Below, one piece after another: positions 44,046 to 54,673 of a stretch of 64,000 nt of DNA; within the stretch, counting starts at the first letter, position 1; each line of letters opens with the position of its first letter. This stretch comes from Incurvaria masculella. Lineage: Eukaryota > Arthropoda > Insecta > Lepidoptera > Incurvariidae. The DNA is taken from contig OX335665.1 in the NCBI GenBank assembly GCA_946894095.1, forward strand, positions 9,000,001 through 9,064,000, in the 5' to 3' direction. The notes beneath the pieces were generated by a model, which was given only the letters and a program-made list of their open reading frames with translations, was not told where the DNA came from and ran no database searches. The position numbers were made by a program, and so were the translations under genes.

Positions 44046-44660
44046 AATCACGTTTATTGTATGGGGACCCCCCTTTAATTTTTAGATTTTTTTTTATTTT
44101 ACCTATTTGTTGTTATAGCGGAAATAAATACACATTCTGTGAAAATTTCAGCTGCCTACCTATTACGGTTCATGAGATACAGCCCTGTGACGGACGGACG
44201 GACGGACGGACGGACGGACGGACGGACGGACAGCGGAGGCTTAGTAATAGGGTTCCGTTTTCACCCTTTGTATTGTATTGTTTTATTGCATTCATAGGTA
44301 GGTAACCTACACTTAAACATGTCAAGAATCGTTATGCTAGGTCTATGTCAAAAATATAAATGTCGCATACTCTATTTCCATGCATATAAGAACTGGCAAA
44401 CATATTTTGCCAGTCACAAAATAAGTTTAAAACTTAAGTAGTTGAGTAATCAATGCCACCGCTCGCAAGAAAAACATAAGGAAAAACGTAAAAAATAAAT
44501 ATAAAAAAACCAAAGATAAAAAAATAAAACAATAATTATGATTCTGAATTATGAATATTGAACTTAACCTAAATCTGGTGTATAGTGCCATCGTTAATGT
44601 AATTCTAGTCAAAATTATTTTACGAACTTAATCTAATCTTTGGGTACGGAACCCTAAAAA
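44046..44660 (+). mobile_element. GGTTCCG-type MITE split by an insertion
   Basis: The left half (44046-44270) contains nine GGAC units, cagcggaggcttagtaatag and gttccgttttcaccctttg. The element resumes at 44641 with ggtacggaaccctaaaaa. The ~370 bp between are foreign. Confidence 0.75.
44271..44640. mobile_element. Insertion with 5-bp target duplication inside a MITE
   Basis: Begins tattgtattgttttattgca and is flanked by ctttg on both sides (44266-44270 and 44636-44640), which looks like a target-site duplication. The terminal TATTG units suggest a retroposed LINE or SINE 3' end. No homology recognised. Confidence 0.55.
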
Positions 44661-44753
44661 TGAAGAAGATTGGCCTGACATGATATTGAATGTCGCGCCT
44701 ATGACGGTAATTTCTCTTGACTATATTTGACTTGCCGAAAAGCATTGAGTTGG

Positions 44754-44821
44754 TCACCTGTGCTCGCCGGCGTTACGAATGATTTCCAGATTTTTCTGTT
44801 GCTGTTTCATCTCCACACCAT
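44754..44821 (-). CDS. GALNT-family transferase, terminal exon
   Basis: Last exon of the polypeptide GalNAc-transferase gene. Acceptor ttttcctttacag|AT completes an Asp codon left open in phase 1 by exon 46178-46346, then GVEMKQQQKNLEIIRNAGEH, Arg and TGA. The match in phase with a strong acceptor is the evidence; the short charged tail itself has no family signature. If this exon were skipped, the previous exon would read on to a stop about ten codons into the intron. Confidence 0.6.
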
Positions 44822-46177
44822 CTGTAAAGGAAAAGAATAGTTTTGATATTTAGTAGTCTACCCCGAACTGTCTACTGCTTTAAGAAATATGAGGTAGAGA
44901 AAACATATGTTTGGTATGGAAATTATGGTATAATATGTTACGGTATAACATTTTTGTATTTGTAAGATGGAGGCAGTGCCAACTAGTTTTACTTAGAGAA
45001 ACATAGTTTTCAACCTATGAAAGTTTTTCTTTTTTTTATTATATATCATCAATCTAAAATATTTTTTTCTAGTAGAATTTTCGTTCGCATTCGATATTCC
45101 GGCCACCTCTAACCCTATATTTCGGTAACCCCTCGGCCGATTTGGCTCATGTTATAACCTAAAAATATTTTTGTCTTTGGTGGCTCATAATTGTACTATA
45201 TTTTGCATAATTGTGGTCCGTCCTGCTTGACCAACATTTTTCGGATTTAAAAAAGGATTATGGTTACAAACTATGTTGGGGATATTGTAATGGTATTGGT
45301 GTTCTGTTTGATTGAGGATGTTTTGTTAAGTTGGGGATATGATTTTATTGGTGGAGACATAGATTTAGTTGGTTTGGTTAGATTTGGTTCTGTTAAGTTT
45401 AGAACATGGTTTTACTAAGTTAGGGATATTAGTTTTCATGCTGGAAGTATTGATTTTGTTAAATTGGGGTTATTGGTTTTGTTAGGCTGGTAATATTGAT
45501 TCGGTTGGTCTAGATAGATTTGTAATAATGGTTTAGTTAGGTTACGGACATGTTTACTAGGCTCGGGATATAAGTTTTTATGTTGGAAGAATGGGTTTTG
45601 TTGGATTGGGGATATTGGTTTTGTTGGATTGGGGATATTGGTTTTGTTGGATTGGGGATATTGGTTTTGTTGGATTGGGGATATTGGTTTTGTTGGATTG
45701 GGGATATTGGTTTTGTTGTATTGGGGATATTGGTTTTGTTGGATTGGTGATATTGGTTTTGTTGTGTTGGGGATATTGGTTTTGTTGGATTGGTGATATT
45801 GGTTTTGTTGAATTGAGGATATTGGTTTTGTTGGATTGGGGATATTGGTTTTGTTGGATTGGGGATATTGGTTTTGTTGTATTGGGGATATTGGTTTTGT
45901 TGGATTGGTGATATTGGTTTTGTTGAATTGGGGATATTGGTTTCGTTGGATTAGGGATATTGGTTTTGTTAGGTAGTGGATATTGGTTCCGTTAGGTTGG
46001 GTAAGGTTAGGTTAGGTAGAAAATATTGGTATTGTTAGATAGTTTTGTTAGGCTGGGGATGCATTTTTTGTTCAGAAGCGACTTTCGCCTTTCTACAACT
46101 GTTGAAACTCAAATTTTCCAATCAATTTAAAACCATTAAGCGTTGCTACGCCGCAGCCCCAGCGAGCCCGCACTCAC
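44822..46177 (-). other. GALNT intron containing a 23-bp minisatellite
   Basis: Between the terminal and gamma-repeat exons. The tandem repeat occupies ~45580-45985, with degenerate units back to ~45260. Confidence 0.6.
45580..45985. repeat. 23-bp tandem repeat (ggggatattggttttgttggatt)n, written with unit split
   Basis: About 17 units of 23 bp, consensus ggggatattggttttgttgg plus att. Because 23 is not a multiple of three, every frame cycles through one 23-residue pattern, producing an artificial 106-codon open frame. A second array of the same type stands at 48600-49620. Confidence 0.9.
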
Positions 46178-46346
46178 CGACCACCCCGAAGTTGTTCCCC
46201 TCCCCGTACTCCACCTCCCAGCGCTGGCTCTCGTCGCCGTCGCAGAGCCTCGCTCGCACCTTGTCGCCGGTTTCCAGACCGCGCACGTCCAGGCACAGCC
46301 CGGAGCTCGCGTGCTTCAGCTGTCTCGTGGGCAACAACTGCCACTC
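46178..46346 (-). CDS. GALNT-family transferase, lectin gamma-repeat exon
   Basis: Acceptor cgttcgccttcag|GAG (phase 0) and donor GTC G|GTGAGT (phase 1). It encodes EWQLLPTRQLKHASSGLCLD followed by VRGLETGDKVRARLCDGDES and QRWEVEYG. The CLD and QxW motifs mark the third repeat of the ricin-type lectin domain, which binds GalNAc on glycopeptides already modified. GC-rich, well conserved in style; high certainty that it belongs to the gene. Confidence 0.85.
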
Positions 46347-46920
46347 CTGAAGGCGAACGCACGAAATTTCATTTCCGTCTACTTCAGACTGTCGCCGACG
46401 ACCAGGGTGAATTTGTCCGTGCCTTCAAGGGTAAATCCGTATAATAAATACGAGAAACAATCAAAGGACACATGGGCCCGATTTTGATAAAATTAAAACT
46501 GCATTGTAATTTTTTTGGAATATTATGTTTATGTGTTGTAATCATTTGAAAGTATCATTTTATTAAAAGCCAAAACTTTTATTTAGTTTTCCATTAAACA
46601 ATACTATACAGAATGTGGTCCTTAGAAGCGACACTATTGACTGGTGCATTGGTATTGCATGGATATATTTTTTTTAAATCAACAAGTTTGATTTCCAGCT
46701 ATAAAATGTTTTTTTTTGTTTAAATGTTTTTATTCAAATCAACCCCATGACTCCCTTTAGTGTTTTTCGTTATGTCTTATAGTTTCGGATGTGGCCATTG
46801 AGCCTCACTTGTAAAATTTACCCTGTATACTTTGAACCACCTGGCTTCTGTTCATCGTTTTTACTGAAAGTGTACCTTAAACTTATCACAGCCATACATT
46901 TTTCTGTACTTAGAACTGTG

Positions 46921-47310
46921 TGGTTTTTTTTGTACATCCTTTTGCGATAAGTTTTCAGACTATAATCAGATCTCTTGAGTGTGCGTGGTTTTGTAGGTCC
47001 ACATGTCCAGTAACATTAGACCTTCCTCCATACTTGGATCAGTCAGAACCGGTTGTCATTCTAGTATGTCATAACTTTTAAGTCGTCGTTGCTTGTGATC
47101 TGAGATTAGTAGGTTTGATACGAGTATGTTGACATGGTTATTAAGTCGGGTTTTGTATTTGGTAGAGACCATTCTTAATTCATCTTTCACAGTAGGAATC
47201 TCAAGATGTTCGCGTACTTCAGTAGCCCGAGTGAACCAGGGAGCTTTTGCTATCTGCTTGAGCACGTTATTTTGAAATCTTTGTAGAATTTCAATGTTAT
47301 GTATTAATAA
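46921..47310 (-). pseudogene. Jockey-type LINE 3' fragment in GALNT intron
   Basis: The minus frame gives LKQIAKAPWFTRATEVREHL EIPTVKDE, aligning with the C-terminus of the jockey element at 32006-33545 (IHRSIANVPWFVTNSEIHEH LQINTVKF). The T-run at 46926-46933 is its poly(A). Confidence 0.7.
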
Positions 47311-47372
47311 AATCGGGCTGACATAGTCACTATTTTTTTACTAAGCCTCACGAAAAGACAAGATGATCTCAC

Positions 47373-47499
47373 CTGCTCCCGTTTCTTGCCGTGACAATCC
47401 ATCATCGTAACCTCTCTTTCCGTTCGCTTGTCTACAATGCCGTCCTCTCTGTACATAACACGCTTGATAAATTCACAAAAATTGTTAACCCGAAACATG
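47373..47499 (-). CDS. GALNT-family transferase, lectin beta-repeat exon
   Basis: Acceptor actatatcag|C (phase 2) and donor GAG CAG|GTGAGA (phase 0). It encodes MFRVNNFCEFIKRVMYREDG and VTMMDCHGKKREQ, joining to EWQLL of the next exon to complete the Cys-His...QxW pattern of the second lectin repeat. Phase agreement on both sides. A SINE-free, AT-rich intron lies on its 5' side. Confidence 0.8.
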
Positions 47500-47749
47500 C
47501 TGATATAGTATCACTAGTGATTTTTTTATTTCACTGAAAATAGTAGTGACGTCTCTTTATTTTTGGGACTTTAAGCGATGGAGAGATGGCAGTAACATTT
47601 TACTGTAGCAAAAAAATATTGCTGAAAAATATGGTTAATTTAAATTCATAACAAAGAGACGTCACTACTATTTTTGAAAATATATAACTAAATTAGTTGA
47701 GTGTTTCATATTAAGGGGTAATTAAGGAATATTTATTAGATTTAAAGTA

Positions 47750-48380
47750 AGACAGAGATGATTAACAATAATTCAGTGAAATAACAAAATCACTAGTGAT
47801 ACTGTGAAATCACTGGACTTTTACTGGACAGATTTCGGTTCCGTCAAATTTATAGCCAGTTAATAATTCAGTGAAATAACAGTATTACTCCAGATATTAA
47901 GAAATCACTGGACTTTTACAGCCCTATTCAGAGTGGGCGGACTAACTTCAATAAGGCTAACCAAACCGGGTTTTGTATGGTTAGTCCGGTGCTAATCTTG
48001 TACTAAGTTTTGACAGGTGCTCTCTGAATACAACTGTCAGAGGACAGAGTTTGGTTGAGTTGTATTAGGTAAGATGAATAATATAAGGCAAGTTAGATTT
48101 ATGGTGATGGTTACAACCACTAGTGATATTTAAAAATCACGGCTTTTACAATATTTCAGTGAAATTACAACCAGTAGTGATATTTTAAGATCACAGCTTT
48201 TACAATATTTCAGTGATACTTTAAAATCACGGCTTTTACAATATTTGAGTGAAATTACAACCACTAATAATATATTTTAAAAACACGGCTTTTACAATAT
48301 TTCAGTGAAATTAAAACCACTAGCGATATATTAAAATCACGGCTTTTACAATATCACAGTGACATATAAACAGAACTGAT
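47750..48380. repeat. ~55-bp tandem repeat in GALNT intron
   Basis: Units of the type cacggcttttacaatatttc agtgaaattacaaccactag are repeated about seven times with variation at 48110-48380. Looser copies extend down to 47750, interrupted by a MITE-D-like segment at 47930-48040. Confidence 0.7.
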
Positions 48381-48408
48381 ACAATTTAAATAGTGAGACA
48401 TTTCTCAC

Positions 48409-48570
48409 CTAGAGTAGCGTATCTCGGCGCACTTCTCCTCGGTGCGCAGCTCGCCGGAACGCGAGAGCACAAGGTACTGCGACGCGAGCAGCGTCGTGTG
48501 GCACCCGTACACGCCGAGTATGTTGCCCTGCAGCGTGTCCAGGCAGAGGTTGCCCACCAGATTGCGGAAC
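48409..48570 (-). CDS. GALNT-family transferase, lectin alpha-repeat exon
   Basis: Acceptor ggttcgccgcag|G (phase 2) and donor TCT AG|GTGAGA (phase 2). It encodes FRNLVGNLCLDTLQ, LGVYGCHTT and LSRSGELRTEEKCAEIRYS. The order CLD...GVYGCH...GELRTEEKCAE is the first repeat of the GALNT lectin domain. It is GC-rich and sits between two tandem-repeat arrays. In Drosophila pgant9, as I recall, the equivalent region is alternatively spliced; only one copy is visible here. Confidence 0.85.
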   Translation of the reverse strand, partial: VPQSGGQPLPGHAAGQHTRRVRVPHDAARVAVPCALAFRRAAHRGEVRRDTLL

Positions 48571-48599
48571 CTGCGGCGAACCCGACGATTTTTCGTGTT

Positions 48600-49620
48600 G
48601 TGTTTATATTTATATGGTTGGATATTCGTTTGGTTAGCTGGGGATACTGGTTTTGTTAAGTTGGAGATATTGGTATTGTTAAGTTGAGAATTAGTTAGCT
48701 TGGGGATACTGATTTTTTTAAGGTTGGAATTTTTTTAAGTTAAGTGCAATATAAGGAAGGTTCTGGTTCCCATGTGGTGTGTTGGGCTAATACCATGACA
48801 GAAGGTGTGGTACTAGCCATCCATGTCCAGTTACAAAAAAAATATATATTGACTTTGTAAGGTTGGGGTTATTGGTTTTGTTATTATAGGAAAAGGGTTT
48901 TATAACGTTGGGGATAATGGTTTGTTGTTATGTTGGGGATATTGGTTTTGCTAAGTTAGAGATATTGATTTTGTTAGGATGGGGATATTGATTGTGTTAA
49001 GTTAGGGGTATTGATTTTATTAGGTTGGGAAGATAGGTTTTGTTATGGGGGATACACGTTTGGTTGTTATGGAGATTTAAATTTAGTAAGGTTGGGGATG
49101 TTTTGTTTTGTTATGTTGGTGATATGAGGTTTGCTACGCTGGGGATATTTATTTTGTCAGGTTGGGGATATTGGTTTTGCCATGTTGGGGATATTCGTTT
49201 TGTTATGTTGGGGATTTTGGTTTTGCTATGTTGGGGATATTCATTTTGTTATATTAGGGATATTGGTTTTGGTATGTTGAGGATATTAGTTTTGCTATGT
49301 TGCGGATATTCATTTTGTTATATTGGAGATATTGATTTTGATATGTTGGGAATATTAGTTTTGTTATATTGGGGGTATTGATTTTGCTATGTTGCGGATA
49401 TTCATTTTGTTATATTGGAGATATTGATTTTGATATGTTGGGAATATTAGTTTTGTTATATTGGGGGTATTGATTTTGCTATGTTGGGGATATTCGTTTT
49501 GCTATATTGGGGATATTGTTTTTGCTATGATGGGGATATTAGTTTTATTATATTGGGGATATTGGTTTTGTTAAGTTGGGCATATTGATATTGTTGGTTG
49601 GGGATATTAATTTTGTTAGG
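48600..49620. repeat. Degenerate 23-bp tandem repeat array in GALNT intron
   Basis: Same unit type as at 45580-45985 (ggggatattggttttgttat- and ggggatattcgttttgctat-like), about 1 kb, interrupted at 48740-48846 by a SINE tail. It begins within 35 bp of one exon and ends within ~40 bp of the next. Confidence 0.85.
48740..48846 (+). mobile_element. SINE tail inserted in the minisatellite
   Basis: gtgcaatataaggaaggttc, ctagccatccatgtccagtt and an A-run; headless. Confidence 0.65.
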
Positions 49621-49656
49621 ATGGACATGTTCCACCTGTTCATGACCAGGGCTCAC

Positions 49657-49793
49657 CTGCCGTAGCCGTGCACATCCCGAACGGGCACGAACTTGTCCCT
49701 GTACACGTTGTCGAGGTACCACTGGAAGCTCTTACACTTGAGTTTCTCGCGGAGGATCTTCCGGTGGGTCACGTCGCCGATCTTAGGGTTGTT
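49657..49793 (-). CDS. GALNT-family transferase, catalytic-to-lectin linker exon
   Basis: Acceptor cttccgcatag|AAC (phase 0) and donor GGC AG|GTGAGC (phase 2). It encodes [34 protein letters not shown] and [13 protein letters not shown](S/T)xRKxLRxxLxCKSFxWYLxNVY is a signature of the end of the GALNT catalytic region. Confidence 0.9.
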
Positions 49794-50084
49794 CTATGCG
49801 GAAGACAAAAATCAACCTATTAAGCCCCTATTGCACGAAGAGACGGCTGAGTTAATCAATGTTTAAGCACGTCACTTTTTGTGAACGGAATAGAGTTCCT
49901 TCCATACTGTCCATACAAAGTGACGTATTTAATCATACGTTGACGTTGATATGAATTTTTTGTTCTTTCATGCACTCGGCCCTATGTGAACGCATTCGAA
50001 AAATATGGCCTTTTATGCTGCACATTTTAACACTTACAAATAAACGAAAACCCGGTAGTTTCCGTTGACTCAGAATCATATAAT

Positions 50085-50812
50085 TTATTTATTTTTATTT
50101 ATTTATTTAGGAGGAAATACAGACACGAACAATAAAAGCAGTAACAATAACAAGTAATTAGAATTTGCTCGTATCCAAAGCTATTCCTCACTGATACATA
50201 AGAATACATTAAAGAAAAGGTAGTGCATGCGGAATTACAAACTAGGAACATACATGTAAATAGGAATAAGATATATAGTTGGTACATATGTTTGCTTACA
50301 ATAGCTTAAGATTTCTGACATTATATTTAAAAGTACGTGTGGAGTCGAAAAACAAAACTGAGTTAATCGTCTTTTCATTGTACAGCTGGCACATTCGTCT
50401 AACAGGATCTCTAACACCAGCATTTGTACGTACGTTACTAAGGTGGAATAATGCATTAAATCTAGTGCTTCTTAGCGGGACTCTAAAATCTATCAGTTCG
50501 AGAAGGCTAGGGGAGTCGATTATATTATTACAGATCTTATATAGAGTAACTAGATCAAGTTGAGAACGTCTTTCGAGAAGAGTACATATCTTATAGCAAT
50601 TGATCGTTTTGGCATATGAGCTTTTTGGGTCACTCAATCTATAGCTAAGACATCGCAGAATTTTTTTCTGTACACCCTCTAACTTACTTACATAAACTTC
50701 ATAAAGTGGATTCCAGACAACGGTGCAGAATTCCAGCTGGGATCGAACAAGTGTAAAATACAAAAGGAGATAAGTTTCAAGTTTGGCCAGAAGCAATCTC
50801 TCACAGCACAAA
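50085..50812 (-). pseudogene. CR1-like LINE ORF2 end, 5' truncated
   Basis: 171 open codons on the minus strand: LVRSQLEFCTVVWNPLYEVY and KLEGVQKKILRCLSYR (thumb region), ICNNIIDSPSLLELIDFRVP and GVRDPVRRMCQLYNE. This order is the C-terminal third of a non-LTR reverse transcriptase. The 3' end runs to a TTTATTTATTT-type tail at ~50088. The catalytic core is missing. Confidence 0.75.
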
Positions 50813-50849
50813 TAAAGGAAAACAACAACAACAATCGTTCATTATTACT

Positions 50850-51193
50850 TTTTTTTATGTAACTGGACATGGATGACTAATACCAAACTGAACATTAGAT
50901 CGTAGCCTAACACACCACATGGTAACTAGGTGCCATGCTAGGACCCTCCTTATATTACTCAGCTACCTTGAACTGGATGGAAAACACGGACAATTTTCAT
51001 TGCCGCTTCGACCATCGTTCATTCAATGCGATGGTACCAACCCCGGCGGGATTAACCCTACCACCTACTGAGTAAGAACCACGGCCAACCTCAACGGTTG
51101 AAATGGTCGCCCATCCCGAACCCAACCGCGCTCAGAGGTGCTTACCCATCGAATTGCAAGGCGTCGCACCACTGGGCTACCGAGGCTGACAAA
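50850..51193 (-). mobile_element. SINE with diverged 5S-derived head, inverted
   Basis: Tail at left (tgtaactggacatggatgac), full body, head at right (reverse complement cagcctcggtagcccagtgg, then gcaa..tgagcgcggttggg, then gggcgaccatttcaa). Less 5S-like than 963-1352. Confidence 0.7.
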
Positions 51194-51323
51194 TTTCACT
51201 TAAAAATCGTGTGATGGACGAACTATCTACATACAAATTAGTACAGAACCCTCAGTGTGCAAGTCAGACTTGGATTTGTCCAGTTTTTTTTAAACTGCCG
51301 TCCTCCTATTGCTAAGGACTCAC

Positions 51324-51403
51324 CCGTAGGTCTGGCCGGTTTAGGTAGAAAAGTTCCGCATATTCGTCCATCCACACCTCGGCGAGACGCGCAGTGTTGA
51401 TAC
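51324..51403 (-). CDS. GALNT-family transferase, catalytic exon
   Basis: Acceptor atcgtgttcag|GT (phase 1) and donor CTA CGG|GTGAGT (phase 0). It encodes INTARLAEVWMDEYAELFYL and NRPDLR. xxRxAEVWMDEY is a strongly conserved GALNT catalytic-domain motif. Joins in phase to the exons at 53064 and 49657. Confidence 0.9.
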
Positions 51404-51699
51404 CTGAACACGATTACAAAATTAACTGTGGATCAAATGAGCTTGGTTACAGAAAACCCGCCATTTAACAACGAGTTACTCACTATATCCCGTACAATAC
51501 TCTTGAAGGTGTATGACCATAAAACACCAAGTTGGCCAAGCGTGTTGGCGAGTCTTCCGCTCTCGTCAGCCTTAGGATTGTAAAGCCTATCTGAAGAATT
51601 ACGCACCTAAGTTTGAGGAATTGAGGAAAGATTGTTTTCTCTGCTACTACTATAAATACTATAAATTCAATTCTACGTTTATATCTGGCTTAGATATAA

Positions 51700-51905
51700 T
51701 GCGTAATGCGTATAATGAAGAAATCGATAAAAGTAGTCGATATTGGACACCGAGTGGCTAAAGTCAAGTGGCAGTGGGCTGGTCACGTCAGCCGAAGAGA
51801 CGACGACCGTTGGAGTGGTTCCGTACTGCTGAGGGCCTCTGGAAAAAACATGGAGAGGCGTATGTCCAGTAATGGACGCAAACTCGCTGACTGACTGACT
51901 GAATA
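51700..51905 (+). mobile_element. RTE-type LINE 3' fragment
   Basis: The plus frame reads KVKWQWAGHVSRRDDDRWSG, the GH(V/I)xRxxDxRW motif of RTE-clade ORF2 ends, then the gtatgtccagtaatggacgc signature and a ctgactgactg tail. Confidence 0.65.
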
Positions 51906-53063
51906 ACGAGTTGCTGAACAAACAAGTTTAGCATGCACGACCTAAGTTGGCATATGTTGTGGAAAAGTTAGAGTCTGGTACAGCCACCGGCGCGAGACGG
52001 CGCCTTCCCCTTCAGTGCATCAACGGCTGCGCAGAGACAAAATTGTATCGGATTTGGTTACTGCGCACCGCTGGCGCTTGGAAGGGGAACGCATCGTCTC
52101 GCGCCGGGGTCTACATGCCCTCTCAATTTAGTTTGTGGTTCTGTGAGTTTACAACAGAAAAATTATATCAAGTATTTATCGGCGACTAGATAAATTGTCA
52201 ATCCTAGCCTAGTGATCATCGTTGCTTACTCTGTGCCTAATGCTGTGTGAATAGTGACACCTACGTAAAGATGGATTTCTTTAAATGATTGTTATTGTTA
52301 TTGTCTCGATACACTAGCAGCTTAAAGTTGATGCGTGTACGTCTGAGTTGGTAACTGGGGGGGTGCACTTGTTTTTTTTTTATTCCTGTAAAAAGTCTAA
52401 AGTTTATGATTTTTTGTATAAGTGTCAAATTATGTTTCATTTTTTCTTCAGTTTCAGACAACACTAGCATACCAGCATACTATTATTGTTGCAATTTCGA
52501 ATAATAAAGTCTGAGATAAGAACTTAAGTAGACTATCCGCCATCACACCTAAGTTGCGAATTTCATTCAACTATTTCATAACCTCATTTTCCATCTTGAA
52601 ATAACAGTTCTAAATCATCGGATAAACATATATTTATATATATAGCTTTAAGTGGTCAGCAAAAAGGAGCCATTAAAAATGTGTTATAACTTTTATAATT
52701 TTGATAAATTATTAACAAAATTGGACGTAGATGTGACCCTTGAGGGCCTCCAAAGTGGCAACATCGTGCATGGAGTTGTTTACGGTTGCAACCACTTTTT
52801 GTAATACATTTGTGAGGTTAGATGCAAACCAGCTATGGAGGGATGCATATAAATCTAAATTAATAATCTTGATAAACAAAATGTTGTGATGTAGATTATC
52901 AAATGCATTACTAAAATCACTTTAAATTTTTTTCTATTTTAATACATCCATCAATATACAGTGGCTGCAGTTTTAAATGCAATAATGGGCCAATTCAATT
53001 AAGTTTTTCATGTGGCAATTTGTTTTGGGGCCAATCATAGCTTATAACAATTTTGATACATAC
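51906..53063 (-). other. GALNT intron, no further feature recognised
   Basis: A GC-richer patch at 51975-52120 (cgcgagacggcgccttcccc, cgcaccgctggcgcttggaa) has an 80-codon plus frame but no splice context; probably another repeat. Confidence 0.4.
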
Positions 53064-53159
53064 CATGAGTGTCCGAGTCACCGGGAAGTGCGTAAGGATG
53101 GAAACTCCTGAATACGTGGCCGACACGAGAACAAGGTATTATCTCTAGGGTTCCACCGC
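53064..53159 (-). CDS. GALNT-family transferase, catalytic exon
   Basis: Acceptor ctgatgttctttcag|GC (phase 1) and donor CAT G|GTATGT (phase 1). It encodes [20 protein letters not shown] and [11 protein letters not shown]. GGxLEIxPCSxVGHVFR is a family signature. The His in VGHVF lies in the active-site region. Confidence 0.92.
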
Positions 53160-53324
53160 CTGAAAGAACATCAACAGTTACACCTTAAGCAATGTGATGG
53201 AAACAGCTGATCATTTGGTTAAGGTTGCAGTTAGCTACTGAAGGAATTGGCCTATTAGAAGATCTGATTGAGTTCTGCTAACTTTTCATAAAAAAAACTG
53301 CTAAGGAAAACGATTTTGGTCCGT

Positions 53325-53400
53325 ACATTCGTCAGAAGCAGGATTCGAACTTATGTCCTTTGGATTATAAATCTCTACCGCTGAGTTATCCCGAAAATAA
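53325..53400 (-). repeat. tRNA-like SINE fragment
   Basis: The reverse complement shows tccaaaggacataagttcga atcctgcttctga preceded by a degenerate A-box; related to the tRNA-Thr-like heads at 17520 and 38690. Confidence 0.45.
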
Positions 53401-53537
53401 TGGTATAATGATACTTAAAATCAGTACCAGAAATTTCTCAACTTTTTGTCAATATTGCACAAGAAATCCGGTATGAGACAGAGGCACAGAGTACCTGTGC
53501 GGGACAGACAGACAGACGTGTCACTGACAGCACTCAC

Positions 53538-53665
53538 ACTGCCACACGCGGAAGGACATCTCCAGGTTCTCGCCGCCCCACCCGTTCATCTGCTCGTCGT
53601 AGGCGCCCACCTCCCAGAAGTAGTTCCGGTTGATGGCGAACAGACCGCCGGCCATCGTCGGCGAC
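53538..53665 (-). CDS. GALNT-family transferase, catalytic exon
   Basis: Acceptor gtgcacgggcaag|G (phase 2; poor pyrimidine tract) and donor GTG TGG CAG T|GTGAGT (phase 1). It encodes [40 protein letters not shown] and WQ. The TMAGGLFAI and [17 protein letters not shown] motifs are among the most conserved in GALNTs (Gal/GalNAc-transferase motif). Confidence 0.93.
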
Positions 53666-53699
53666 CTTGCCCGTGCACAATCATCATTTTTTAATTAAT

Positions 53700-54075
53700 T
53701 AATACCACCACACCGCCCTATTAGGTGCCATGCCAGGAAGTCCCCTTTATGAGCACGGCTACACTGAACTGGATGGGAAACATGGACAATTTTTCATTGC
53801 TGCTTCGACCATAGTTTCATCTAATGCGGTGGTACCAACCCGGGTGGGCTTAACCTTAACACCTACTAGGGGAAGAAGACCTACAGTTTTAAATGGGTTC
53901 CGAACCATGGAACAGCTCGCATTTGTAACCAAATGCATTTATCCAATTCAGAAAGAGAATGAAAGTGGTAACCAAATGCACTTTTCCACGTGCATTTGGA
54001 AAGTGGTGCATGACCAGGGCGAGGATTTGAACCCATGAAAGGCAAGTCCTCTAGCGACTACACCACGAACTGTAC
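53700..54075 (-). mobile_element. SINE with tRNA-derived head, inverted
   Basis: Body from caggaagtcccctttatgag. Head at right, reverse complement acagttcgtggtgtagtcgc tagaggacttgcctttcatg, followed by the B-box-like gggttcaaatcctc. The 5'-most body segment is partly duplicated. Confidence 0.7.
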
Positions 54076-54581
54076 AATTACCTATAACTAATAAGGTTGC
54101 ACACAACAATTCAGCCCCTCGCTTGACAAAGGTCCTGATCCGATTTGAACCTACTGAAAGCGCGTTGACAACTAGTCCGATTCGCGCTTACAGCCCTCAA
54201 AATGGCGTCCCGTGAATTGTATGACGTCATCAATACGTCCATTGCTCACGCTTTGGAGGTAGGGCACTGTGTGTGCAACTGTCAGCGTCACATTTCGACG
54301 TACCTATAGCGTTACCTATCGTCTTTCGATCATGATTTTTTGCAAACAGTTGAATATCCCTCAGGTAAAAACAAGTTCAGCTTAGAGGAATTGATTCGAT
54401 TCAAATTTGTGAGAGCTACTACAACAAATGTAATTTGTTCCATATTTGTTCTTTTGTTTCCGTAAGCGCGTACACAAACGGTCCAAATCGTTTGAGCGTG
54501 CAATCTCATTCGGGACGTTTTTATACGCTTTGAGCACTGTAAGCGTTTACAGTTCAAAACAGACCACGGCAAAAGACTCAC

Positions 54582-54673
54582 CAAGTTGGAGAGACATCGC
54601 TGCCTCGGCGGCTCTTCTCTCGCTCCGGCACGTCGATCCAAGTGAAGTGGCCGGCGAAATTGAACCCTCCCAC
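54582..54673 (-). CDS. GALNT-family transferase, catalytic exon after the alternative pair
   Basis: Acceptor acctcacgttaaag|GTG (phase 0) and donor CCA ACT TG|GTGAGT (phase 2). It encodes VGGFNFAGHFTWIDVPEREK and SRRGSDVSPT. GGFxWxxHFxW is conserved in the family just after the segment encoded by exons A and B, so this is the common acceptor exon for both. Confidence 0.88.

Larger units (their letters stand above)
49794..51323 (-). other. GALNT intron with LINE and SINE insertions
   Basis: Holds a CR1-like LINE fragment and a 5S-type SINE, annotated separately; the rest is unremarkable. Confidence 0.6.

Noticed and set aside
45591..45911. 106-codon open frame rich in Trp, Gly and Phe on the plus strand, and a similar one at 49040-49381
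   Set aside because: Both are translations of the 23-bp minisatellite; the period forces a cyclic stop-free pattern. They lie in GALNT introns on the opposite strand.
51947..52189. 80-codon GC-richer frame as an alternative GALNT exon on the opposite strand
   Set aside because: Plus strand only, no GALNT motif and no splice sites; probably a repeat.
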